Below, piece after piece: positions 33,427 to 42,405 of a DNA stretch of 64,000 nucleotides. A model generated the notes under the pieces. The model was not told the origin of the DNA. It did not search any database and saw only the letters and a list, made by a program, of their open reading frames with translations. The position numbers and the translations under genes are program-made. The DNA is from Micromonospora radicis (GTDB lineage Bacteria; Actinomycetota; Actinomycetes; Mycobacteriales; Micromonosporaceae): contig NZ_QXEC01000022.1 of the NCBI RefSeq assembly GCF_003583405.1, forward strand, positions 1-64,000. Direction: 5' to 3'. Position 1 is the first letter of the stretch. Every line of letters starts with the position of its first letter.

Positions 33427-35379
33427 TCAGCGCCGACCGCGACGGGCCCGCAGGTAGTCGCTGACCACGTACTCGCCGAGATCCTCGGTGTCCGGGGTGA
33501 AGACCCGACCGCCGCTGCGCCGGGCCACCGCCTCCACGAACCGGCGCAACCCGGGCTCGTCACCGAGCATGAACAGGTTCGGCGTCGCCCCGTACCGGCC
33601 GAGCCGATCCACCTCGCGGATCGTCGCCTCGATCGTCTCCGGCAGTGACGGCCAGCTGAACACCGCCTCTCCGTCCGCCGGGTCGAGGTGGGCGGTGGGT
33701 TCCCCGTCGGTCACCACCAGCACCACCGGCTCGGCGTCCGGATGCCGGCGCAGATGCCGCCCGGCCAGCCGCAACGCGTGCTCCAGGTTGGTGCCCTGGG
33801 CCAGGTCCGGCTCCACCGCGGCCAACTCCTGCTGGGTCAGCGTCGCCGCCGTCCGGCCGAATCCGATGATCTGCAACGCGTCCTGCGGGAACCGGGTCGC
33901 CATCAGGTGCGCCAGGGCCAGCGCGGTCTGCTTCATCGGCCCCCACCGGCCCTGCGAGATCATCGAGTACGACAGGTCCACGCAGAGGGCCACCGCCGCT
34001 GATGCCCGACGCTCCGTCTCGACCACCTCGAAGTCCGCCACGGCGAGCTGCACCGGCACCGTCGGCCCGGCCCGACGAATCGCCCGGGTCAGCGTACGCA
34101 CCACGTCGATGGGCTGTTCGTCGCCGTACTCCCAGGGCCGAGACGCGCCGCTGACCTCGCCGGCCGCTCCGGCCGTACGCAGGTCGTGCTGCCCGCGCGG
34201 GCCGGCGGTCAGCTCGGCGAAGACCCGGCGCAGCGCGGTCCCTCCGAGCCGGCGCAACGCCTTCGGGCTCAGCGTCAGCCCCGCGGCGTCGCGCGTCACC
34301 CAGCCCTGCCGGCGCAGTTCCCGTTCCAGCTCCCGCAGCCGGCGTACGTCGTCCGCGGCGTCGCGGCCCAGCGTCCGGGCGACCGCCTCGACATCGATGT
34401 CGTCCAGGGTGGCGCCGGGATGTGCCTGGCCCAACTGGTCGAGCAGGTCGTCCAGCTCGGCCACCTCGTCGAGCGCGCCGGTCGCGTCCCCGTAGCCCAG
34501 CGGCCGACCGCCCTGCATCCGCTCACCCCGACCCCAACGCAGCTCGGGACGCAGCGTCCGGAGGTTCTGTTCCAGGGCGCTCAGCTCACCGGCGAGCCGG
34601 TCGCCGAGCGACTGGCTCATCAGTTCGGCCAGTTCCGTACGCTGCCGCTCCGACAGCGAGTTCATCAGCCGCTGCCCGGCGGCGGCCCGCCGGGCCAGCA
34701 GGTCGATCAGCTCGTCGACGTCGGCCGGCCGGTCCGGGAAGAACTCGCCGTGCCGGCGCATGAACTCGGCGAACGCGTCGGTGGTGTCCTCGGCGCGGGC
34801 GTGCCGGGCGAGCAGGGCGTTGAGGTCCCGCATCAGCTCGGCGAGCCGCTCCTGCACCGCCGGGTCGGCGGCCAGTTGGGCGGAGGAGCGCAGCCCGGCG
34901 AAGCGTTGACCGAGCACCTCCTCGCGGAGACCGTCGAGGATCCGCTGGTAGTTCTGCCGGGCCTCGTCGCTGGCCCACTGGTAGCCGGACAGCTCCCGGA
35001 CCGCCTGCGCGGTGGCGCGGGGCAGGTTGTCCAGCGTGGTCTCGGCGAACCGGGCCGCCCCGTCCTGGCGGCCGGCCAACTCGTCCCGCTCGGCGGCGAG
35101 GGCCTGGTCCAGCAGGGCCCGGGCCCGGGTCACCGCGCCGTCGGCGTCGCCGCGGCGCAGCGCCTCCCGCCGCAGCCGGCGGGCCCGGGCGGTCAGCTCG
35201 TCCAGCCCGCCGCGCCCCTGCGGCCCCCGGCGCAGCAGATCCCGCAGCGCCTGGCGCAGGCTGCCACCGGCCAGCACCTCCTGACCGACCTGGTCCACCG
35301 CGGCCTGCACGTCGTACGGCGGGGCCAGCGGGTCGGGGCCGCCGCGCCACTGGCCGTACCGGAACCGGTTGCCGGCCAT
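33427..35379 (-). CDS. VWA-domain protein partnered with a MoxR-like AAA ATPase
   Basis: A 650-residue soluble protein. The helical N-terminal part (to about 430) is followed by a von Willebrand A domain with an intact MIDAS: CVDLSYSM (DxSxS) and VVTDGEP. It resembles magnesium-chelatase-type BchD/CoxE proteins that work with a MoxR-like ATPase. The partner gene lies directly upstream (stop 35382, this start 35379). The pair probably remodels a protein or inserts a metal; the target is unknown. Confidence 0.85.
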   Translation of the reverse strand: MAGNRFRYGQWRGGPDPLAPPYDVQAAVDQVGQEVLAGGSLRQALRDLLRRGPQGRGGLDELTARARRLRREALRRGDADGAVTRARALLDQALAAERDELAGRQDGAARFAETTLDNLPRATAQAVRELSGYQWASDEARQNYQRILDGLREEVLGQRFAGLRSSAQLAADPAVQERLAELMRDLNALLARHARAEDTTDAFAEFMRRHGEFFPDRPADVDELIDLLARRAAAGQRLMNSLSERQRTELAELMSQSLGDRLAGELSALEQNLRTLRPELRWGRGERMQGGRPLGYGDATGALDEVAELDDLLDQLGQAHPGATLDDIDVEAVARTLGRDAADDVRRLRELERELRRQGWVTRDAAGLTLSPKALRRLGGTALRRVFAELTAGPRGQHDLRTAGAAGEVSGASRPWEYGDEQPIDVVRTLTRAIRRAGPTVPVQLAVADFEVVETERRASAAVALCVDLSYSMISQGRWGPMKQTALALAHLMATRFPQDALQIIGFGRTAATLTQQELAAVEPDLAQGTNLEHALRLAGRHLRRHPDAEPVVLVVTDGEPTAHLDPADGEAVFSWPSLPETIEATIREVDRLGRYGATPNLFMLGDEPGLRRFVEAVARRSGGRVFTPDTEDLGEYVVSDYLRARRGRR

Positions 35380-35381
35380 GC

Positions 35382-36941
35382 TCAGTCCCGACCGGCGTAG
35401 CGGGTGCGCCCCGAGTCGGTGACCTCCTTGCCGAGCCGGCGGCTCAGGTGCAGCCCCTCCAGCACGAACTCGACGGCCGCGGCGGCCTGCCCGGGTGTCG
35501 GCGCGTCACCGATGCCGAGCCGGTCGAGCACCTTGGCCAGCCCGGGCACGGTGCCCACCTGGCGCAGCAGCTCGGCCGACGGCACCAGCTCGCCGGTCTC
35601 GATCGCCCGGCCCTGCTCGACCAGGGCGGTGAAGCCGGAGAGGTCCAGCCCCGCCAACCGGGCCCGGAACGTCTCGGCGGTGGCGGTACGCAGCAGGTGA
35701 CCGAGGATCTCGACCTCCCGGCCCTCCTCGCCGCTCTCGAACTCCACCTTGCCGCGCAGCGTCGACGTCACCGGCACCGCGTCACCCACCCGCGCCACGG
35801 GGACGGGGTGGGACTCCGCGGGCGCGTCGGCCGGGTCGGCCGACCCGGGACGCGGTGACCGTTCGGCGGCGGTGAGGCCGGCGCGGCGCAGTGCGGCGGC
35901 GGCGACCGTCTCCGCCGCGGCGATGGCGAACCGGGCGGAGACCCCGGAGCGGGGGTCCACCGACGGTGACTCCCGCACCGCGCGGGCGAACCGGGCCAGC
36001 ACCTCCAGGACGTGCTCCGGCACCTCGGCGACCAGGTCGGCCTCCTGCCGGATCAGCGCCAGCTCCAACTCCAGCTCGGTCGGATAGTGGGTACGGATCT
36101 CGGCACCGAACCGGTCCTTGAGCGGGGTGATGATCCGGCCCCGGTTGGTGTAGTCCTCCGGGTTGGCGCTGGCCACCAGGAGCAGGTCCAGCGGCAGCCG
36201 CAGCTGGTAGCCGCGGACCTGGATGTCCCGTTCCTCCAGCACGTTGAGCAGCGCCACCTGGATCCGTTCGGCCAGGTCTGGCAGTTCGTTGACCGCGAAG
36301 ATGCCCCGGTTGGTACGCGGCACCAACCCGAAGTGGATCGTCTCGGGGTCGCCGAGCGTGCGGCCCTGGGCCAGCCGGATCGGGTCGACGTCACCGATCA
36401 GGTCGCCGACGCTGGTGTCCGGGGTGGCGAGCTTCTCGCCGTAGCGCATCGAGCGGTGCAGCCAGCCGATCGGAAGGTCGTCGCCGGCCTCGGCGAGCAG
36501 GGCCCGCGACGCCGGGGTGACCGGGTGCAGCGGGTGCTCGTTCAGCACCGATCCGGCGATCACCGGCGTCCACTCGTCCAGCAACGTCACCAGTGACCGG
36601 ATGAGCCGGGTCTTGCCCTGGCCGCGCTCGCCGAGCAGCACCATGTCGTGCCCGGCGAGCAGGGCCCGTTCCACCTCGGGCAGCACGGTGTCGTCGTACC
36701 CGACGATGCCGGCGAAGCGGGGCTCGCCGCCGCGCATCCGGGCCAGCAGGTTGTCACGCAGTTCCTGTTTGACGGTGCGGTACCGGTGGCCGGCCGCGCG
36801 CAGCGCCCCGAGCGTGCCGGGCAGTCCAGCCGGGGCGCGCAGCGCACCCGCCGCGCCGGGCAGCTCAGCCGGGGCGCGCAGCGCACCCGGCCTGCCGGGC
36901 AGCTCAGCCGGTGGGACCGGGGTTACCGGGGAGTCAGTCAC
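35382..36941 (-). CDS. MoxR/Mg-chelatase-like AAA+ ATPase
   Basis: A 519-residue AAA+ protein: LGERGQGKTRLIRSL (Walker A), FAVNELPDLAERIQVALLN (Walker B, Asn-Glu variant), LVASANPEDY (sensor 1), KDRFGAEI (arginine finger region). The N-terminus has three 13-residue repeats (PAELPGxxGALRA; DNA about 36795-36911), which look like a recent tandem expansion; the real start could lie after them, near GHRYRTV. It is co-transcribed with the VWA gene. Confidence 0.85.
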   Translation of the reverse strand: MTDSPVTPVPPAELPGRPGALRAPAELPGAAGALRAPAGLPGTLGALRAAGHRYRTVKQELRDNLLARMRGGEPRFAGIVGYDDTVLPEVERALLAGHDMVLLGERGQGKTRLIRSLVTLLDEWTPVIAGSVLNEHPLHPVTPASRALLAEAGDDLPIGWLHRSMRYGEKLATPDTSVGDLIGDVDPIRLAQGRTLGDPETIHFGLVPRTNRGIFAVNELPDLAERIQVALLNVLEERDIQVRGYQLRLPLDLLLVASANPEDYTNRGRIITPLKDRFGAEIRTHYPTELELELALIRQEADLVAEVPEHVLEVLARFARAVRESPSVDPRSGVSARFAIAAAETVAAAALRRAGLTAAERSPRPGSADPADAPAESHPVPVARVGDAVPVTSTLRGKVEFESGEEGREVEILGHLLRTATAETFRARLAGLDLSGFTALVEQGRAIETGELVPSAELLRQVGTVPGLAKVLDRLGIGDAPTPGQAAAAVEFVLEGLHLSRRLGKEVTDSGRTRYAGRD

Positions 36942-37039
36942 CGGACCAACGCTAGCTCAACCCCAGGCGCGGCAACGTCGCTCGCCCGAGTCCTCACCCC
37001 GACACCGTTGCGGTCCGCACCCCGACACTGTGTCGCCGA

Positions 37040-37645
37040 TCAGGCGTTCGCCGCCGGCTCGGGCGGTTCGAGGCGGGCCAGCGCGCCGTCGAGGGCGGCC
37101 CGCTGGGCGTGGTCGGAGTAGACGGCGGCGTCGACGGCGGCCAGGGCGTTGAGCCCTTCGACGAGGGCGACCAGGCTGGTCGCGGTGGTGGCGCGGTCGG
37201 CCGGCGACCAGTCCGGGCGGACCGCCGCGACCAGGGTGGCGACCCGGTCGACGAACCGGCGGTTGTAGGACCGGTGCAGGTCGGCCAGGACCGGGTCGGC
37301 CAGCGCGGCGGCGAGGAAGCCGACCCACACCCGGGCCTCCTCCCGCTTCTCCTCGGTCGGGGAGGCGGCCTGCAACAGCAGGGCGCGCAGCGCGGCGGTG
37401 GGCGTCGCGGCCGCGGCCTGCGCGGCGTCGGCCCGCTCGCCGGTGCGGCGGTGCAGCAACTCGCGGGCATGCACCAGCAGCGCCTGCTTGTCGGCGAAGG
37501 CGTGCAACACCATGCCGGTGGTGCAGCCCGCCCGCTCGGCGACCGCGCGCAGGGTGAGACCGGGTAGGCCGCGCTCGGCCAGCACCGACCAGGTCGCCGC
37601 CGACAGGCGCCGCTGCTGGTCGGCCACGTCGCGGCGTCTGGCCAT
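37040..37645 (-). CDS. TetR-family transcriptional regulator
   Basis: A 201-residue protein with an N-terminal HTH (LTLRAVAERAGCTTGMVLHAF) and a BetI/TetR_C-like helical ligand domain (ARVWVGFLAAALADPVLADLH). GGAGG sits 6 nt before the ATG. It is divergent from the GNAT gene at 37723; overlapping palindromes between them suggest that it represses both itself and that gene. Confidence 0.88.
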   Translation of the reverse strand: MARRRDVADQQRRLSAATWSVLAERGLPGLTLRAVAERAGCTTGMVLHAFADKQALLVHARELLHRRTGERADAAQAAAATPTAALRALLLQAASPTEEKREEARVWVGFLAAALADPVLADLHRSYNRRFVDRVATLVAAVRPDWSPADRATTATSLVALVEGLNALAAVDAAVYSDHAQRAALDGALARLEPPEPAANA

Positions 37646-37669
37646 GCCGGTCCTCCGTCCCTCGACCGA

Positions 37670-37702
37670 TACCGTAGCGTACGTTACGGTAACGCTTGTT
37701 AC
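37670..37702. promoter_or_regulatory. Candidate TetR operator (overlapping palindromes)
   Basis: The gap between tetR and the GNAT gene holds TACCGTA/TACGGTA (37670-37676, 37685-37691), CGTTAC-G-GTAACG (37682-37694) and GTAAC/GTTAC (37689-37693, 37698-37702). This cluster is A+T-richer than its surroundings and fits one or two TetR dimers side by side. Confidence 0.7.
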
Positions 37703-37722
37703 GGAAACCGGAGGACCGCGCG

Positions 37723-38178
37723 ATGATCAGCATCGAGCACGAACCGTGGGGGTCCAGCGACGGCACCCGACTACGCGACGCACAGCGCGCCGAACTCGAC
37801 GCCCGCTACGGCTCCGACGACCACGAGCCGGGCGCGCCACCCACCGCCGAGAGCGTGACCGTCTTCCTGGTCGCCCGCGACCCCGCCGGCACCGCCGTGG
37901 GCTGCGGCGGGCTCCGGCACCTCACCCCCGGCACCGCGGAGATCAAACGGATGTACGTCACCCCGACCGCCCGGGGAACCGGCGTGGCGACCGCCATCCT
38001 GCGCGCCCTGGAAGAGGCCGCCCGCGACACCGGCGTACGCACCCTGCTGCTGGAGACCGGCACCGCCCAGCCCGACGCGATGCGCTTCTACGAACGCGAG
38101 GGCTACCGGCGGATCGCGAACTTCGGCCCGTACCGGGGCGAAGCTCTCTCCGTCTGCTACGCCCGCGACCTTCCGTGA
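37723..38178 (+). CDS. GNAT-family N-acetyltransferase
   Basis: A 151-residue protein. The acetyl-CoA loop is MYVTPTARGTGVATAIL (motif A, a V/I-x-x-x-x-R/Q-G-x-G/A variant), with LLLETGTAQPDAMRFYEREG (motif B) and a C-terminal ALSVCYARDL. It transfers an acetyl group to an unknown amine. ATG 37723 was chosen for GGAGG upstream. It is divergent from the tetR gene with a shared operator. Confidence 0.85.
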   Translation: MISIEHEPWGSSDGTRLRDAQRAELDARYGSDDHEPGAPPTAESVTVFLVARDPAGTAVGCGGLRHLTPGTAEIKRMYVTPTARGTGVATAILRALEEAARDTGVRTLLLETGTAQPDAMRFYEREGYRRIANFGPYRGEALSVCYARDLP

Positions 38179-38200
38179 CCTCGACGGCCGGCGTCCCCGC

Positions 38201-39169
38201 TCACTGCCGCAGTCGGGACTTCACCATTCGCGGTACGGCGGCGAGGCCGGTGACCGGGCGGAACGCCCGCGCCGCGTTGACCAGGGCGGCGTACTCGTCC
38301 TCGGTGAGGTCGATCTCGGCGGCGGCGACGTTGCGCTCCAACTGCTCCACCGTGGACGCGCCGGGAATGGCCACCACGTTCGGGTGACGCAGCACGTACG
38401 CCAGCGCGATCTGGCTCGGCGTGGCATCGTGTGCGGCGGCCACCTGGCGCAGCGTCTCGATCAGGGCCGTGCCCCGGGCCAGGTTCTCCGGCAGGAAGTA
38501 CGGGTTGGCCCGACGCACCGCCCCGACCGGCGGGTGGTGCACGTCGTACCGGCCGGAGAGGAACCCCTGGGCCAGCGGGCTGTACGCGATGACCAGCCGA
38601 CCGGCCTGCTCCGCGTACGGAAGCAGATCCTCTTCCGGCCGGCGGTCGAGCATGCTGTACCGGACCTGGTTGCTCAGCACCCGGCGACCCAGCGCGGCCT
38701 CGGCGACCTGCCAGCGACGCAGGCTGTAGTTGCTCACCCCGACCTCGTCGACCAGGCCGACGTCCTGCAACGCCCGCATGCCGCGCATGGTGGCCTGGTC
38801 ACCGACCACCGGGTTGGGCTGGTGCACCTGGTACAGGTCGATGCCGGTGACGCCGAGCCGGGCCGCCGAGGCGACCGCCCGCTGCTGCACCACGGACGCG
38901 ACCGGCAACACCGGGAAGATCTTGGTGGCTACGTTCACCTTGTCCCGGTCGCCGGCCAGCGCCGCACCGAGGATCCGTTCACTGCGGCCGAAGCCATACA
39001 GTTCGGCGGTGTCGAAGACGGTGACGCCCAACTCGACGGCGCGGCGGACGATGTCCCCCGCCAACCGCTCGTAGTCCGGGCCGTAGCCCCACTCCCGCGA
39101 GCCGAACTGCCAGGTGCCGAGCCCGATCCTGGACAGGGGCTTCGCGGTGTCGAGCTGCACGTGGCGCAT
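38201..39169 (-). CDS. Aldo/keto reductase
   Basis: A 322-residue AKR. The catalytic tetrad is visible: Asp/Tyr in VFDTAELYGFGRSE, Lys in NVATKIFP and His in YQVHQPNP. The NADPH site is IPGASTVEQLERNVAA near the end. It probably reduces aldehydes or ketones in the cytosol with NADPH. ATG 39169 fits the family start (RHVQLDTAKPLSRIGLGTW); the longer frame has no ribosome site. Confidence 0.88.
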   Translation of the reverse strand: MRHVQLDTAKPLSRIGLGTWQFGSREWGYGPDYERLAGDIVRRAVELGVTVFDTAELYGFGRSERILGAALAGDRDKVNVATKIFPVLPVASVVQQRAVASAARLGVTGIDLYQVHQPNPVVGDQATMRGMRALQDVGLVDEVGVSNYSLRRWQVAEAALGRRVLSNQVRYSMLDRRPEEDLLPYAEQAGRLVIAYSPLAQGFLSGRYDVHHPPVGAVRRANPYFLPENLARGTALIETLRQVAAAHDATPSQIALAYVLRHPNVVAIPGASTVEQLERNVAAAEIDLTEDEYAALVNAARAFRPVTGLAAVPRMVKSRLRQ

Positions 39170-39288
39170 AACCCCTGACGGTACCCGCCCACACCCCGCA
39201 ACCTCACCACTCTCCACTCCCCCACCCCCGCTCCCCCCACGCCCACGCCCACGCCCGCGCCCGCGCGGGGTGGCGCGGGGTGGGTGGG

Positions 39289-40299
39289 TTACCAGGTGCG
39301 GGGGTTGGCGCGGTGGTTGCGGACGGTGCAGGGGCGGCCAGGTGGGGGGCCGCTGCGGGAGCCGCGCAGACGCATCCCGAGCAGCAGGAGCAGCAGCGCG
39401 GCCAGGGCACCGCCGGCCAGCAGCGGCCAGCGCCGGCCGTCCAGGTAGGTCACCGCCGCCACCGGGACATTCGGCCGTACCGCCGCCGCCACCTCGGCAC
39501 CGCCAACCTCGGCACCGCCCGCCGCAGCGCCTTGGGACGGCACGTCGGGAGACGGCACGTCGGGAGACGGCACGTCGGGAGACGGCACGTCGGGAGACGG
39601 CACGTCGGGGGACGGGGCGTCGGGAGACGGGGCGTCGATCTCGTCCGCCGTCGGGGCACCCTGGTCAGTGGCCTGCCCCGCCGGTCGGATGTCCACGTCG
39701 GAGCAGGAGTAGTAGGTGTCGGCGGTGTCGGAGTTCCGCCAGATCGTGTAGATCAGGTGCCGGCCGGTACGGTCCGCCGGCAGCCGCGCCGACATCTGGT
39801 ACGCCCCGTCGCGTACCGGCGGGTCAGTGGCCCGCAGGAACGGCAGCACGTCCAGATCCGCCCAGGTCAGTTTCCGGGTCGGCGAGTAGCCGTCCCGGGT
39901 CAGGTAGAGCCGGAAGGTGCCCTTGTGCGGGATCGTGGTCCGGTAGCGGATCGGGAACTCCACACCGGCCGTCAACGGGGTCGCCGGCCAGTCGGACCGT
40001 GGCAGGTCCAGCCCCCGGTACGCCGACAGCCCACCGCTGCACAGCTCGGTGTCGGGGATCCGTTCCCGGTCCCGGCCCTGTACCCCGAAGACCCGGATGT
40101 TGTCCCACTCGCGCAGCGCGGCGCCGTCCGCGACCGCCGCCCGGCAGGCCGGAGTGTCCACGTGCGGACCGTCCGGAGCGCAGCCGAGGGTACGACTGAC
40201 CGGGTAGGCCGGTGCGCCGTGCGCGGCGGCGGGCGGCGCGCCGGCCGTCACCGCGACGAGGGCGAACAGCAGGGCAACGGCACCTCGACGTACGGTCAT
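39289..40299 (-). CDS. Membrane-tethered AA10 lytic polysaccharide monooxygenase
   Basis: A 336-residue protein. The signal peptide ends AAA|HGAPAYPVSR, so the first mature residue is the histidine that forms the copper brace of AA10 enzymes (residue 27). The core runs to about residue 210 (GLDLPRSDWP, GRHLIYTIWRNSDTADTYY). A PSPDV repeat linker (DNA 39536-39640) and a C-terminal TM helix (LLAGGALAALLLLLLGMRL) would hold it at the cell surface, unlike most secreted family members. Likely role: oxidative cleavage of chitin or cellulose. GGGAGG precedes the ATG. Confidence 0.88.
   Translation of the reverse strand: MTVRRGAVALLFALVAVTAGAPPAAAHGAPAYPVSRTLGCAPDGPHVDTPACRAAVADGAALREWDNIRVFGVQGRDRERIPDTELCSGGLSAYRGLDLPRSDWPATPLTAGVEFPIRYRTTIPHKGTFRLYLTRDGYSPTRKLTWADLDVLPFLRATDPPVRDGAYQMSARLPADRTGRHLIYTIWRNSDTADTYYSCSDVDIRPAGQATDQGAPTADEIDAPSPDAPSPDVPSPDVPSPDVPSPDVPSPDVPSQGAAAGGAEVGGAEVAAAVRPNVPVAAVTYLDGRRWPLLAGGALAALLLLLLGMRLRGSRSGPPPGRPCTVRNHRANPRTW
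39536..39640. repeat. 15-bp tandem repeat in the LPMO linker
   Basis: Six to seven copies of a 15-bp unit (GACGGCACGTCGGGA on the plus strand) encode PSPDV-type repeats. The unit is in frame, so linker length can vary without breaking the gene. Confidence 0.9.
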
Positions 40300-40366
40300 G
40301 GCGTTCGGACCTCCCGCGCACTAGTACGGATGCGGGGGCCGAACAGTTCGACCGGCCGGAGCCGGG

Positions 40367-41275
40367 CTACGGGCGGCGGTGGGCGCGGGGGGACTGGCCG
40401 GTGACCCGCTTCACGGCGACGCTCAGGGCGCTCTCGGAGCCGTAGCCGACGGCGTGGGCGATGCCGGCCAGGGTCTCCTCACCACGCCGGAGCCGGTCGA
40501 CGGCCAGCTCGACCCGCCAGTGGGTGAGGTACTCCAGCGGCCCACTGCCGACCACCTCCTTGAACCGGGCGGCCAGCGTCGACCGGGAGACCGAGGCCGC
40601 GCGCGCCAGTTCCGCCACGCTCCACGGCCGGGCCGGCTGCCGGTGCATCTCGCGCAGTGCCGCCGCGACCACCGGGTCGGCCAGCCCGGCCAGCCACCCG
40701 GAGGTGAGTTGCGGTTCGTGTGCCAACTGGTGCCGGATGACCTGGATGAGCATCATGGCGGCGAGGTGCTCGGCGACCAGCGCCGCACCGGCCCGCTGGT
40801 GCCGCAGCTCGGTGTCGATCTGGGCGATCGCCCAACCGATGGCGGTGGCCTCGGCGGTGGCGGCGGGCACGTGGATCACCGGCGGCAGGCCGTCGAGCAG
40901 CAGCGCGCGGGCCCGCGTACCGAAGTGGAAGGCGCCGCCGACGGCGGCGAAGTCGTCGCCGACTCCGGTGCGCGCCACGCCGTCGGTGGCCGCCTCGAAG
41001 ATCGGCCGGGCCGGCACCGCGACCGCCGCCGGGTCGCTGAGGAGCAGGTACGGCAGCGGACGGGTGAGCAGGAAGCAGTCGCCCGCGGCGAGTGGGAGTG
41101 GTTCGGGGCGGCCGCCGAGGCGCAGCAAGCAGGTGCCGCGCCGGACGGCGTTGAACTTGATCCCGTCCGGTGCGTCGAAACGGAGCGCCCAGCTGCCGCC
41201 CGCCACCATACTGGCGGAGACCTGACTGGTGGTGCCGAGCAGCGTCAGCACGTCGTGCAGCGGGTCCACCATCAC
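40367..41275 (-). CDS. AraC-family regulator with cupin_6 domain
   Basis: About 302 residues. The N-terminal cupin_6-type sensor (NAVRRGTCLLRLGGRPEPLPLA, GDCFLLTRPLPY) is followed by a C-terminal AraC tandem HTH (VAELARAASVSRSTLAARFKE, LAGIAHAVGYGSESALSVA). It is divergent from the SDR gene at 41351; relatives usually activate such a neighbour in response to an aromatic or aldehyde compound. The start is GTG 41275, ATG 41272 or GTG 41269. Confidence 0.88.
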   Translation of the reverse strand: MMVDPLHDVLTLLGTTSQVSASMVAGGSWALRFDAPDGIKFNAVRRGTCLLRLGGRPEPLPLAAGDCFLLTRPLPYLLLSDPAAVAVPARPIFEAATDGVARTGVGDDFAAVGGAFHFGTRARALLLDGLPPVIHVPAATAEATAIGWAIAQIDTELRHQRAGAALVAEHLAAMMLIQVIRHQLAHEPQLTSGWLAGLADPVVAAALREMHRQPARPWSVAELARAASVSRSTLAARFKEVVGSGPLEYLTHWRVELAVDRLRRGEETLAGIAHAVGYGSESALSVAVKRVTGQSPRAHRRP

Positions 41276-41280
41276 CCCAT

Positions 41281-41326
41281 TGGACGATTGCTAAAGAATC
41301 CCGGACGGGAAGCAATAGTACGTCCA
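41281..41326. promoter_or_regulatory. Interrupted inverted repeat in the AraC/SDR promoter gap
   Basis: TGGACG-ATTGCT (41281-41292) is mirrored by AGCAAT (41311-41316) and CGTCCA (41321-41326). The site lies in the short divergent gap and is a good candidate operator for the AraC regulator or promoter core elements. Confidence 0.6.
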
Positions 41327-41350
41327 GGTCCGCTGTCTTACGGTGGCCTC

Positions 41351-42322
41351 ATGGATGCCAACACCAACACCCGACCGCGGGTGGTCACCCCGTTCGGGCC
41401 CCGGACCACGGCCGCGGAGGTGCTGGCCGGAGTCGACCTCACCGGCCGCCGGGTCATCGTCACCGGCGGCGCCTCCGGCCTCGGCACCGAGACGGTGCGC
41501 GCACTGGCCGGCGCCGGTGCGGAGGTGACCATCGCGGTACGCCGGCCGGCTGCCGCCGCGGAACTGGTCGAAGAACTCGCCGCCGCGCCGGGCTCGGCCC
41601 GCGCCGCCCGACTCGACCTGTCCGACCTGACCTCGGTGGCCGCCTTCCTGGCCGACTGGCAGGGCCCGGTCGACGCCGTCGTGGGCAACGCCGGGGTGAT
41701 GGCCGTGCCGCAGCGGCAGCTGAGCGCGCAGGGCTGGGAGGCCCAGCTCGCCACCAACCACCTGGGGCACTTCGCGCTGGTGACCGGCCTGTACGACAAC
41801 CTGCGCGCGGCCGGTTCGGCCCGGGTGGTGGTGGTCAGTTCGGGTGCCCACCTGCGGGCACCCTTCGACTTCGCCGACCCGCACTTCGCCCAGCGCCCGT
41901 ACGACCGCTGGTCGGCGTACGGCCAGTCGAAGACCGCCACGGTGCTGTTCACCGTCGGCATCGCCAACCGCTGGGCGGACCAGGGCATCACCGCCAACGC
42001 CGCCAACCCCGGCTACATCCTGACCAACCTTCAGCGGCACCTGGACGACGAGACGATGCGGGCCTTCGGGGTACTCGACGAGGCCGGCAACCGCGTCCCG
42101 CTGGACTACTACAAGACGCCGGAGCAGGGCGCCTCGACCTCGGTGCTGCTGGCCGCCTCGCCCCTGGTCGAGGGCGTCACCGGGCGGTACTTCGAGGACA
42201 ACCAGGAGGCCGAGGTGGCACCGGATCCCGCGGCGGCCGAGGCGGGTGTCGCCCCGCACGCCCTCGACCCGGCGGCGGCCGAACGCCTGTGGGCGTACTC
42301 GGAGCAGGCCGTCGCCGCCTGA
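41351..42322 (+). CDS. Short-chain dehydrogenase/reductase
   Basis: A 323-residue SDR with TGGASGLGTE (cofactor loop), NAGVM, VVVVSSGAHL and the catalytic SAYGQSKTA (Tyr-x3-Lys). It resembles retinol-dehydrogenase/WWOX-like oxidoreductases that use NADP(H). It is divergent from the AraC gene, which probably controls it. Two terminators follow. Substrate unknown. Confidence 0.88.
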   Translation: MDANTNTRPRVVTPFGPRTTAAEVLAGVDLTGRRVIVTGGASGLGTETVRALAGAGAEVTIAVRRPAAAAELVEELAAAPGSARAARLDLSDLTSVAAFLADWQGPVDAVVGNAGVMAVPQRQLSAQGWEAQLATNHLGHFALVTGLYDNLRAAGSARVVVVSSGAHLRAPFDFADPHFAQRPYDRWSAYGQSKTATVLFTVGIANRWADQGITANAANPGYILTNLQRHLDDETMRAFGVLDEAGNRVPLDYYKTPEQGASTSVLLAASPLVEGVTGRYFEDNQEAEVAPDPAAAEAGVAPHALDPAAAERLWAYSEQAVAA

Positions 42323-42340
42323 GACCCGCAGCGCCACTTC

Positions 42341-42397
42341 CGGTCGGGCCGTGGCCCGACCGACGGTCGGGCCGGGAGGAACGGTCCCTCCCGGCCC
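42341..42397. terminator. Double hairpin terminator between convergent SDR and ALDH genes
   Basis: Hairpin 1: CGGTCGGGCC (42341-42350) and its complement (42353-42362), loop GT. Hairpin 2: GGGCCGGGAGG (42369-42379) and CCTCCCGGCCC (42387-42397), 7-nt loop. They lie 19-84 nt after the SDR stop and just past the ALDH stop at 42406, so they can serve both genes. Confidence 0.85.
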
Positions 42398-42405
42398 CGA
42401 CTCGC

